A stretch of 64,000 nucleotides of DNA, taken from positions 42,377 to 106,376 of the forward strand of contig JBOEGR010000008.1 of NCBI GenBank assembly GCA_050633525.1, given 5' to 3'. The translations under genes and the position numbers were made by a program. The notes beneath the pieces are model-generated. The model saw only the letters and a list, made by a program, of their open reading frames with translations. It was not told the DNA's origin and made no database searches. This document shows positions 33,226 to 41,217 of the stretch, piece after piece; the first letter of the stretch is position 1, and each line of letters begins with the position of its first letter. The stretch is from CANLBN01 sp050633525 (GTDB taxonomy: Bacteria > Pseudomonadota > Gammaproteobacteria > Pseudomonadales > Cellvibrionaceae).

Positions 33226-33666
33226 TTAGGCGGATGGAAATTCGGTTGCGAACTTGGTGATCCATTCGGCGGCAGCTTCGTCACCGCTCAGTGTGCGACC
33301 TTCATTTTCTAATATTTCCTTCTTATATTGCTCGATATGGCAGACTTGTTCAACCATGCGAGCAGAGAAGGCTTCTTTTGGATCGGGAAACAGAACGCCG
33401 ACATCGTAGTGATCATCTTTTTTAAGACACCATCGAACCTGAGCATCAATTTCAAAGTGGTTGTCGTTGATGGGGATGTGTAAATGTAACCAGCTCTCTG
33501 GCTCAATATAATTGTCGGCTCGGAAACTTAAGCCTCCCACACTGACGTCATTCATAGAATCCAATAAGCAGACGGGTTTGTCTGAAAAACAGTATTCGAT
33601 GGGGATATCGGAAGGGTGTCGAATAAATCGTCTGTCGTCTACATCATGCATGCTGATATCGGACAT
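33226..33666 (-). CDS. PilZ-domain protein (cyclic-di-GMP receptor)
   Basis: A 146-residue single-domain PilZ protein. Both binding motifs are present: RRFIRHPSDIPIEY (RxxxR-type) and DVSVGGLSF (D/NxSxxG). It would bind cyclic-di-GMP and pass the signal to an unknown partner. It is the first gene of a two-gene unit with the hydrolase. Confidence 0.92.
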   Translation of the reverse strand: MSDISMHDVDDRRFIRHPSDIPIEYCFSDKPVCLLDSMNDVSVGGLSFRADNYIEPESWLHLHIPINDNHFEIDAQVRWCLKKDDHYDVGVLFPDPKEAFSARMVEQVCHIEQYKKEILENEGRTLSGDEAAAEWITKFATEFPSA

Positions 33667-33691
33667 GGTTTGCCTCTGGAACTATGGCAGG

Positions 33692-33726
33692 CTATCTGCT
33701 GCCTTCCATTTAATAGTAGCAGATAG
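33692..33726 (-). terminator. Hairpin after the DUF808 gene
   Basis: 9-base arms CTATCTGCT (33692-33700) and AGCAGATAG (33718-33726), 20 bases beyond the DUF808 stop on the minus strand. No U-run follows, so the call is tentative. Confidence 0.35.
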
Positions 33727-33746
33727 GCTTTATTTGAACAGGGTTT

Positions 33747-34691
33747 CTACGACTTATTATCTAGAGGTTTTTTGGCAAATAAACGTTGATAAAATGATAC
33801 CAGTACAACCGTTAAGCCACCTAAGATAATCCCAATAATCCCATCGAATAATATCGGTGTTATGGCTGCAAGAATACCGCCGATACTGGGTAGTGTGGCG
33901 ACCACTTGAGTCAAGCTTCCACTTAGGTGGTGAAGTGATTCAATATTGTGGCTCACAATGCCGCCGCCCACTAAGAACATGGCCAAGGTTCCAAAGACCG
34001 ATAGACCTTTCATGAGTATGGGCGCAGCGCTAACTAGCCACAGGCCCAGCTTTTGCTGAACTATATTGGCTTTGCGGCTGAGGTAAAGACCAAAGTCATC
34101 TAATTTAACGATGCCGGCAACCAAACCATATACACCGACAGTAATTAAAATAGCGATAGTCGATAGGACACCAACCTGTGTAATAAAGGGTTCGCTGCTG
34201 ACGACGCCGAGAGAAATAACAATAATTTCTGCCGATAGAATAAAATCAGTTCTTATTGCACCTTTAATTTTTTCCTGTTCAAAAGCGACGAGGTCTACCT
34301 TCTCATCTTCAACGGCTTGCACTAACTCATCATGATGTTCTTTGACCTCTTCCTTGTGAAAAAGGTAATGCCAAACTGTTTCGAAACCTTCGAAGCACAA
34401 AAAGAGGCCGCCACAAATTAACAGGGGAATAATCAGCCAAGGAATAAAAGCACTAATCAATAATGCAGACGGCACTAATATAAATTTATTTTTGAATGAA
34501 CCCTTCGCGACTGCCCATACAATGGGTAGTTCTCTTTCTGCGCTCACGCCCGTCACCTGCTGGGCATTAACGGCGAGGTCGTCACCTAATACAGCAGCCG
34601 TTTTTCTGGTTGCGACTTTGGTTAGACTCGCAACATCATCGAGTAAGGCTGCGATATCATCAAGTAATAAAATTAAACTAGAGCCTGCCAT
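33747..34691 (-). CDS. DUF808 (YedI-like) inner-membrane protein
   Basis: A 314-residue multi-pass membrane protein. The N-terminal LLDDIAALLDDVASLTKVATRKTAAVLGDDLAVN region (residues 9-43) and the KGSFKNKFILVPSALLIS start of the first helix are diagnostic of the DUF808 family. Six or more helices follow. Function is unknown in the family. Confidence 0.93.
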   Translation of the reverse strand: MAGSSLILLLDDIAALLDDVASLTKVATRKTAAVLGDDLAVNAQQVTGVSAERELPIVWAVAKGSFKNKFILVPSALLISAFIPWLIIPLLICGGLFLCFEGFETVWHYLFHKEEVKEHHDELVQAVEDEKVDLVAFEQEKIKGAIRTDFILSAEIIVISLGVVSSEPFITQVGVLSTIAILITVGVYGLVAGIVKLDDFGLYLSRKANIVQQKLGLWLVSAAPILMKGLSVFGTLAMFLVGGGIVSHNIESLHHLSGSLTQVVATLPSIGGILAAITPILFDGIIGIILGGLTVVLVSFYQRLFAKKPLDNKS

Positions 34692-34726
34692 TTTTTAACT
34701 CCTTTCATATTCCATTGTAAGTTTTA

Positions 34727-35251
34727 TTATTTTGCTGCTGCGTTAGCAAATTTGCTTAAAGCGCCCGTTACCTTTTTAATAACAGGGTCACAGCCCTTGA
34801 TCTTGTGGCGTTGCATTAAGTAGCTAGGGTCATTATAAGTTAACCACGTTGCACCAGCAGCATCTTGCCAGATTAGCATTTTTTGAGGTAGGTCAATTGC
34901 AACTGTTTGAGCACATTGCATCAAAGGTGTACCTACTTTGGGATTGCCAAAAATAACGACCTCAGTTGGTCTTAGTTTTTTACTCACTTTTTCTGCTCCT
35001 GCCGTATGATTAATACGTGTAAAAACAGTCATGCCTTTTTCTTTTAGTATTGCTTCTAGTTTGTCAGCAGTTTTTTGTACAGTGTGATTGCTTTTAACGT
35101 TGACGAGACCGTTTTTTCCCGTAGGGTTATAAGCATGCCCCGTTTCATGGTGAGCTGCAAACGCAGTGCTAGCACTTAAGAAGCAACTGAGCACTAATGT
35201 GAGTAGTGATAAGGGTAACGATAATAAGGTACGAGTAGCTTGTTGCATCAT
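34727..35251 (-). CDS. Secreted DUF302 protein
   Basis: A 174-residue protein with a signal peptide (cleavage near AFA-AH) and one DUF302 domain (about 50-165), with the typical FTRINHTAGAEKVS, VIFGNPKVGTPLMQ and DLPQKMLIWQD strands. The family's role is not established. It lies 35 bases after the DUF808 gene start region, in the same direction. Confidence 0.92.
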   Translation of the reverse strand: MMQQATRTLLSLPLSLLTLVLSCFLSASTAFAAHHETGHAYNPTGKNGLVNVKSNHTVQKTADKLEAILKEKGMTVFTRINHTAGAEKVSKKLRPTEVVIFGNPKVGTPLMQCAQTVAIDLPQKMLIWQDAAGATWLTYNDPSYLMQRHKIKGCDPVIKKVTGALSKFANAAAK

Positions 35252-35344
35252 ATTCTCCTAAAGGGTGAGGTCACTTTGCATCGGTTTGTTCAGTGACTAA
35301 TGGGGTAGCGATTATCCTTAAGCACATCATCCAATTGCAAAAAG

Positions 35345-35374
35345 CAACCCGCTAATGAATCGATCAGCGGGTTG
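35345..35374 (-). terminator. Terminator of the tkt-epd-pgk-fba operon
   Basis: Perfect 9-base stem CAACCCGCT / AGCGGGTTG (35345-35353, 35366-35374). Read on the minus strand it is followed by CTTTTTG, a short U-run. It lies 220 bases past fba because the MITE-like element sits in between. Confidence 0.65.
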
Positions 35375-35385
35375 GTGAACCTTGG

Positions 35386-35591
35386 GGAACCTCTGAATAA
35401 GTCATGAGCGATTTTTCGCTGGTTAAAATAACCGCATTTTTCGTTGAATATTTCGCCAATAGATCGCTATTGCCTACACGATGTAGGTAAGATGCGTGAG
35501 GCAGGAGCCGGAAGCTTTACCTTCAATATTCGCCTCAAATGCAGCTATTTTAGCCTACCGAAAATTTCACTCAGACTTGTTCAAAGGTTCC
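35386..35591. mobile_element. MITE-like element, 206 bp, no transposase
   Basis: Terminal inverted repeats of 18 bases, GGAACCTCTGAATAAGTC at the left and the complement of GACTTGTTCAAAGGTTCC at the right (16 of 18 identical). The interior has no open frame of coding character. The right end abuts the fba stop codon exactly (35592-35594). No clear target-site duplication was found. The parent transposon family was not identified. Confidence 0.6.
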
Positions 35592-36623
35592 TTAGATATT
35601 TTTACCGAGAGAAGTTCCGCTTGAGCGCAGGTCATCACAGGCCTGCATGATGCGGTCTGCCATATTACGTTCGGCTTTTTTCCCATAAGCGCGTGGGTCA
35701 TAGACTTTTTTATTGCCGACTTCGCCTTCGATTTTAAGTACGCCATCATAGTTCTTCATTATGTGCTCCACAACAGGGCGAGTGTAGGCGTATTGTGTAT
35801 CGGTATCGATATTCATTTTGATTACGCCGTAGTCTAGCGTCTCGTGAATTTCATGCAGCTCAGAACCTGAGCCGCCATGAAACACTAAGTCTAGGTGTGC
35901 GTCTTGCCCTAGAGCGTTCACAACAGCTGCTTGGCCATCTTTCAAAATAGACGGTGTTAGCTTTACGTTTCCTGGTTTGTATACACCATGAACATTACCG
36001 AAAGTGGCTGCTAGCATAAAGCGCCCCATAGAGCCTAATTCTTTTGCCGCCATCACCATGTCTTCTGGTGTTGTGTACAGTTTGTCTGCAGCAACGTCAG
36101 AGGTATCGTGACCATCTTCTTCACCGCCAACAATACCGGTTTCAATTTCTAGAATAATATCATTGGCGACACATTCGGCCATAATACGTTTTGATTCGGC
36201 AATATTTTCATCCATAGGTAGCGCTGAGCCATCATACATATGCGAACTAAACAAATTAGGTAAGCCGGCAGCGCGGCGCTTTTTGGTTTCAGCGATTAAA
36301 GGCATTAAAAATGAGTCGACATACTCTGGGTGGCAATGGTCAGTATGCAGAGCTACGTTAATATCATACTCTTCCGCCATCAAATGAGTATAAAGTGCTA
36401 AGGCGATTGCGCCTTTTGGCATCGAGTTAACCCCTTGCCCTGACGCAAATTTACCGCCACCAGTAGACACTTGGATGATGCCATCCGAATTAGATTCTTT
36501 AAAAGCCAGTAGTGCGGCGTTAATCGTTTCGCTAGAGGTGATGTTAATGGCGGGATAGGCAAACTTATTTTGCTTGGCGTTATCCAGCATATTGCAATAT
36601 TGTTCATAGTTAACGACGGGCAT
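35592..36623 (-). CDS. fba: Class II fructose-bisphosphate aldolase
   Basis: A 343-residue zinc aldolase that splits or forms fructose-1,6-bisphosphate. HTDHCHPEY supplies the zinc His and Asp, EIETGIVGGEEDG the conserved Glu region, ATFGNVHGVYKPGN and FHGGSGSE the remaining zinc His and phosphate loop. It is the last gene of the tkt-epd-pgk-fba operon, 116 bases after pgk. Its C-terminus is of normal length, so the MITE-like element beside it has not truncated it. Confidence 0.96.
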   Translation of the reverse strand: MPVVNYEQYCNMLDNAKQNKFAYPAINITSSETINAALLAFKESNSDGIIQVSTGGGKFASGQGVNSMPKGAIALALYTHLMAEEYDINVALHTDHCHPEYVDSFLMPLIAETKKRRAAGLPNLFSSHMYDGSALPMDENIAESKRIMAECVANDIILEIETGIVGGEEDGHDTSDVAADKLYTTPEDMVMAAKELGSMGRFMLAATFGNVHGVYKPGNVKLTPSILKDGQAAVVNALGQDAHLDLVFHGGSGSELHEIHETLDYGVIKMNIDTDTQYAYTRPVVEHIMKNYDGVLKIEGEVGNKKVYDPRAYGKKAERNMADRIMQACDDLRSSGTSLGKNI

Positions 36624-36739
36624 AATCTTTTCCTTTACAGTGTTTGCGATAATCTATTTGTGTTGTTTACACCGCGTATGCGATGTGTCGTGCTCGGTGT
36701 TTTTGTAAAACGAGTATTTCGGTAAAACAATTGTGCTAT

Positions 36740-37909
36740 TTATGTGTTCTCTTTCGCTCTTTTTTCTAAGATAGCGACAGCGGGCAAAGTCTTGCCTTCT
36801 ACGTATTCAAGAAAAGCGCCGCCGCCGGTAGAGATATAAGAGACTTTATTTTCAATGCCATATTTGTCGACTGCCGCGAGAGTGTCGCCGCCACCTGCAA
36901 TAGAAAAGCCATCACTTTCTGCAATGGCCATCGAGATAGCTTTCGTACCTTCGCCAAATTGATCAAATTCAAAAACGCCAACAGGTCCATTCCATAAAAT
37001 GGTTTTTGCTTTTTTGATGATGTCTGCTAATTCAGATGAGCTAACGGGACCAATGTCAAAAATCATATCGTCATCAGCGACGTTTGATGCAGACTTTAAG
37101 CTGGCTTCGGCAGATTCAGAAAATTCTTTGCCGGTAATGACATCTTCAGGAATAGGGACTTCTGTTTTAGCCATTAACGCTTTTGCATTGGGCACTAAAT
37201 CGGCTTCGTACAACGATTTACCAACGGGTTTTCCGCTCGCAGCTAAAAAGGTATTCGCGATGCCGCCGCCAACAATAATTTGATCGGCAATATCGGCGAG
37301 AGACTCAAGTACTGTGAGCTTGGTTGACACTTTAGAGCCGCCCACGATAGCCACCATAGGGCGAGCGGGCTTAGCGAGTGCTTTTTCTAGCGCGTCTAGT
37401 TCGCCAGCAAGCAACGGGCCGGCACAAGCAGTCGGAGCAAACTTGGCAACACCATGAGTAGATGCTTGTGCGCGGTGAGCGGTACCAAATGCATCCATGA
37501 CAAAAATATCGCAAAGGTTGGCGTAGGCGTGTGCTAAGTCTTCGTCATCTTTTTTCTCGCCGATGTTGAAGCGAACATTTTCTAATAAAACGACGTCGCC
37601 ATTTTTTAAGCTCACGCCATCCTGCCAATCTTTAATAACAGGAATATCAATGTCCAACAATTCACCTAAGTGGTTCGCAACAGGTTGTAATGAGTATTCG
37701 TCAGCGTATTCGCCTTCAGTGGGACGACCTAAGTGAGACATTAGAATCACCTTAGCTCCAGCTTTACGTGCATGTTCAATGGTAGGAAGTGCCGCTCGGA
37801 TACGTGCATCAGAAGCAACGGCGCCATCTTTGATTGGCACATTTAAATCTTCACGAATGAGTACGCGTTTTCCATTAAGATCTAAATCTGTCATCGATAA
37901 AACTGTCAT
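36740..37909 (-). CDS. pgk: Phosphoglycerate kinase
   Basis: A 389-residue Pgk transferring phosphate between 1,3-bisphosphoglycerate and ADP. RVLIREDLNVP, SHLGRPTEG, LLENVRFNIGEKKD, the KVSTKL hinge, NGPVGVFEF and the GGGDTLAAV nucleotide loop are all present. It is 53 bases after epd in the operon. Confidence 0.97.
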   Translation of the reverse strand: MTVLSMTDLDLNGKRVLIREDLNVPIKDGAVASDARIRAALPTIEHARKAGAKVILMSHLGRPTEGEYADEYSLQPVANHLGELLDIDIPVIKDWQDGVSLKNGDVVLLENVRFNIGEKKDDEDLAHAYANLCDIFVMDAFGTAHRAQASTHGVAKFAPTACAGPLLAGELDALEKALAKPARPMVAIVGGSKVSTKLTVLESLADIADQIIVGGGIANTFLAASGKPVGKSLYEADLVPNAKALMAKTEVPIPEDVITGKEFSESAEASLKSASNVADDDMIFDIGPVSSSELADIIKKAKTILWNGPVGVFEFDQFGEGTKAISMAIAESDGFSIAGGGDTLAAVDKYGIENKVSYISTGGGAFLEYVEGKTLPAVAILEKRAKENT

Positions 37910-37962
37910 AGTGTTTCCTGTTACTGATATAACGTTAAATATAAAAGGGTAGTAAAATTCGT

Positions 37963-39006
37963 TTATGTTCTAAATGTTTGCTTGTTCAAAGTGTTCACCA
38001 CGTCGAGCATTCGGTTAGCGAAGCCCCACTCATTATCAAACCAGGTGAGTACTTTAATTAAATGTTCGCCAGACACTCTTGTCTGGCTGGCGTCGATAAT
38101 GCCTGAACGAGCGTCATGGTTAAAATCACAAGACGCTAAGGGCTCTGTTGTATAGCCTAGTATGTCCGGCATGGTTTCAGCAGCGGATGATAAGGCTAAA
38201 TTAACAGAATCCGTATCCACCTTTTTGGTCACAACGACGGATAAATCCATCGCCGATACATTCACCGTGGGCACTCGCATCGCCTGTGCTTGAAAGCGTC
38301 CCGCTAATGCTGGCAATAGTCTATCGATTCCCTTTGCGAGCCCAGTGTCAACGGGAATAATTGATTGCATAGCCGAGCGCGTTTTGCGCAAATCCGTATG
38401 ATGGTAAGCATCAATAACGGGCTGATCATTCATCGCCGAATGAATGGTAGTGATCACGCCGTGCTCTACACCAAAGGCCTTATCCAATGCGTCGATAACG
38501 GGAACAATACAATTCGTTGTACATGATGCATTTGAAATAATGGTGTGCTCAGGTAACAACGAGTCATTATTCACTCCATAGACAAGCGTGATATCGACAT
38601 CACTTTCCGCTGGCTGAGAAAACAAGAGTTTCTTTGCGCCCGCGTCTAAATGTCGTTCAGCCGTTTGTCGGTCAGTAAATGAACCTGTGCATTCAATTAA
38701 TACATCAATATCGAGTGCGCGCCAAGGCAGCTTTTCAATATCTTCTTCATGTAATATTTGAATTGTATGCCCACCAATAGATAGCATCTCGCCATCCAAT
38801 GAAACCTCTCCGGGAAAGCGCCCGTGAGTTGAATCATACTTGGTTAAATGTGCAATCGTATTATTGTCGGCCAGTTCATTGATGGCGACGACATTAATAC
38901 TGTTATCAATATCATTGTCGCTGCTTTTTTGCTGAGCCTCGCAAAGCGCCCTTAAAAAACAGCGACCGATTCGGCCATAGCCATTAATAGCGATATTTAA
39001 TGCCAT
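37963..39006 (-). CDS. epd: Erythrose-4-phosphate dehydrogenase (GapA paralogue)
   Basis: A 347-residue GAPDH-family enzyme. The NAD loop NGYGRIGR and catalytic SNASCTTNCIVPVID are shared with GAPDH, but TIHSAMNDQPVIDAYH, SIIPVDTGLAKGI and SCDFNHDARSGIID are features of Epd, which makes 4-phosphoerythronate for pyridoxal phosphate synthesis. The position between tkt and pgk is the classical epd location. It could retain some GAPDH activity. Confidence 0.9.
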   Translation of the reverse strand: MALNIAINGYGRIGRCFLRALCEAQQKSSDNDIDNSINVVAINELADNNTIAHLTKYDSTHGRFPGEVSLDGEMLSIGGHTIQILHEEDIEKLPWRALDIDVLIECTGSFTDRQTAERHLDAGAKKLLFSQPAESDVDITLVYGVNNDSLLPEHTIISNASCTTNCIVPVIDALDKAFGVEHGVITTIHSAMNDQPVIDAYHHTDLRKTRSAMQSIIPVDTGLAKGIDRLLPALAGRFQAQAMRVPTVNVSAMDLSVVVTKKVDTDSVNLALSSAAETMPDILGYTTEPLASCDFNHDARSGIIDASQTRVSGEHLIKVLTWFDNEWGFANRMLDVVNTLNKQTFRT

Positions 39007-39024
39007 TGATTACTCAGTAATAAG

Positions 39025-41028
39025 CTATTCAGATAATAATTCTTCAGCAGTTGCCACGACATTGTCGACAGTAAAACCAAAGTGTTCCATTAAGTCTTTA
39101 ATGGGTGCCGATTCACCGAAGGTGTTCATACCTACGATACGACCGTCTAGTCCAACAAACTTGTACCAGTAATCTTCGTGGCCAGCTTCAATTGCGACTC
39201 GTGCGCCCACTTCAATAGGCAAGACGGACTGTTTGTATTCAGCATCTTGAGCAGAGAATATTTCGGCGCAGGGTATAGAGACAACGCGAATTTCTTTGCC
39301 GCCTTTTGCAAGGATGTCAGCTGCGTTCATGGCCAACTCTACTTCCGAACCAGTCGCAATTAAAATAAGATCAGGCTCGCCCTTACAGTCTTTTAAGATG
39401 TAACCGCCTTTAGCAATGTTGCTGACTTGTTCAGTATCTCTCGACATGGGCGCTAAGCCTTGGCGAGAGAACACTAAAGCACTAGGGCCGTCGCGTCGCT
39501 CGATGGCAGATTTCCAACACACGGCAGACTCAACGGTATCGCATGGGCGCCATGTATGCAGGTTCGGTGTTGCACGCAAGGCTGTGAGTTGCTCTACTGG
39601 TTGGTGAGTCGGGCCATCTTCGCCTAGGCCAATGGAGTCATGGGTGTATACAAAAATACTTTGTTGTCCCATTAGTGCTGCCATGCGTACTGCGTTACGA
39701 GCGTACTCCATAAACATTAAGAAAGTCGCGCCGTAGTTCACAAAGCCGCCATGTAAGGCAATACCGTTCATCATGGCACTCATGCCAAATTCGCGCACGC
39801 CGTAGTAGAGGTAGTTGCCGCTGGCGTCTTTCGCTTCAATACCTTTGGCGCCGGACCATAGTGTTAAGTTAGAGCCGGCAAGATCAGCCGAACCACCGAG
39901 TAGTTCAGGTAGTAAGGGCCCATAAGCGTTTAGGCTATTTTGTGAGGCTTTACGCGAAGCGACTTTTTCCATTTTGTCTTGGCATTCTTGGATATAAGCA
40001 TCGGCTTTTTCGCTAAAGTCGGCGGGCAGTTCGCCTTTGATAACGCGGCGTTCAAACTCGGCTGCAAGTTCAGGGTGAGCTGCAGTATATGCTTCAAAGC
40101 GTGTTTGCCAGTCGTTTTCTTGTTGTGCACCTTTGGTTTTTCCATCCCAGCCATTGTATATGTCACTTGGAATCTCAAAGGCAGCATGTTCCCAACCTAA
40201 CTCTTTGCGTGTCAGGGCGATTTCTTCTTCGCCTAATGCTGCGCCATGGCTAGATGCCGTACCTTGTTTGTTGGGTGAGCCAAAGCCAATAACCGTTTTA
40301 CAGCAAATAAGTGTCGGCTTATCGCTTTCTTTACGAGCCGTATCAATGGCCATTTTAATTTCTTCGGGGTCGTGACCATTCACTCTGGGGATCACCTGCC
40401 AGCCGTAGGCTTCAAAACGCTTAGGCGTGTCATCACTGAACCAGCCTTCAACCTCGCCATCGATAGAAATGCCGTTATCATCATAAAAGGCGATTAATTT
40501 GCCTAGGCCTAAAGTACCGGCCAATGAGCATGCTTCGTGCGAGATGCCTTCCATTAAGCAGCCATCGCCTAAAAATGCATAAGTGTGGTGATCGACGATG
40601 TCATGCCCTTCGCGATTAAATTGTCCTGCCAATACTTTTTCAGCTGTCGCCATACCAACAGCGTTGGTAATACCTTGTCCTAGCGGTCCAGTCGTTGTTT
40701 CAACGCCGGGTGCATAACCATACTCGGGGTGCCCCGGTGTTTTTGAATGCATTTGGCGGAAGTTTTTCAGCTCTTCAATGGGTAGTTCATAGCCACTCAA
40801 ATGTAATAAAGAGTAGATCAGCATTGAGCCGTGGCCGTTTGATAGTACAAAGCGGTCGCGGTCAGCCCATGCGGGGTTGCTTGGGTTGTGCTTTAAATAG
40901 TCATTCCATAGTACTTCGGCAATATCTGCCATGCCCATTGGCGCGCCAGGATGGCCGTTTCCGGCTTGTTGAATGGCGTCCATACTGAGAGCACGTATGG
41001 CATTGGCAAGATCTCGACGTGTAGTCAT
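39025..41028 (-). CDS. tkt: Transketolase
   Basis: A 667-residue thiamine-diphosphate enzyme of the pentose phosphate pathway. The thiamine motif GDGCLMEGISHEA...DDNGISIDG, the GHPGAPMGMAD start, HDSIGLGEDGPTHQPVEQL and PCDTVES are typical. First gene of the operon, 18 bases before epd. The long inverted repeat at 41103-41172 lies in its probable 5' leader. Confidence 0.98.
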   Translation of the reverse strand: MTTRRDLANAIRALSMDAIQQAGNGHPGAPMGMADIAEVLWNDYLKHNPSNPAWADRDRFVLSNGHGSMLIYSLLHLSGYELPIEELKNFRQMHSKTPGHPEYGYAPGVETTTGPLGQGITNAVGMATAEKVLAGQFNREGHDIVDHHTYAFLGDGCLMEGISHEACSLAGTLGLGKLIAFYDDNGISIDGEVEGWFSDDTPKRFEAYGWQVIPRVNGHDPEEIKMAIDTARKESDKPTLICCKTVIGFGSPNKQGTASSHGAALGEEEIALTRKELGWEHAAFEIPSDIYNGWDGKTKGAQQENDWQTRFEAYTAAHPELAAEFERRVIKGELPADFSEKADAYIQECQDKMEKVASRKASQNSLNAYGPLLPELLGGSADLAGSNLTLWSGAKGIEAKDASGNYLYYGVREFGMSAMMNGIALHGGFVNYGATFLMFMEYARNAVRMAALMGQQSIFVYTHDSIGLGEDGPTHQPVEQLTALRATPNLHTWRPCDTVESAVCWKSAIERRDGPSALVFSRQGLAPMSRDTEQVSNIAKGGYILKDCKGEPDLILIATGSEVELAMNAADILAKGGKEIRVVSIPCAEIFSAQDAEYKQSVLPIEVGARVAIEAGHEDYWYKFVGLDGRIVGMNTFGESAPIKDLMEHFGFTVDNVVATAEELLSE

Positions 41029-41102
41029 GGAAAAAGTACCTAATAGTAATGATATGGTTTAAATGGGGGTGGTGAAAAAAGGCGCTATTCTCGCATATTT
41101 GC

Positions 41103-41172
41103 CAAGCAGGCAACACTGCTAAATACCGAAAATTCGACGGTATTCTTAGCAGATGCCTCGGTGTTGGGCTTG
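41103..41172. repeat. 70-base imperfect inverted repeat in the tkt/helicase divergent region
   Basis: Nested arms: CAAGC (41103-41107) with GCTTG (41168-41172), CAACAC (41111-41116) with GTGTTG (41161-41166), then CTGCTAA-ATACCG (41116-41128) with CGGTAT-TC-TTAGCAG (41138-41152). RNA from either strand would fold into a long bulged hairpin. It could be a leader structure for tkt, an operator or the relic of a palindromic element. Confidence 0.5.
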
Positions 41173-41217
41173 AATTGGCTTATGGAGCGCTGCTAGTCTT
41201 GGCGCAAGAGAAATAAT

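Larger units (their letters stand above)
35252..35591. other. 340-base intergenic region filled by a terminator and a MITE-like element
   Basis: Runs from the DUF302 start to the fba stop. Left part: promoter side of the DUF302 gene. Middle: the hairpin at 35345-35374. Right part: the 206-bp inverted-repeat element at 35386-35591. No coding frame. Confidence 0.7.
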
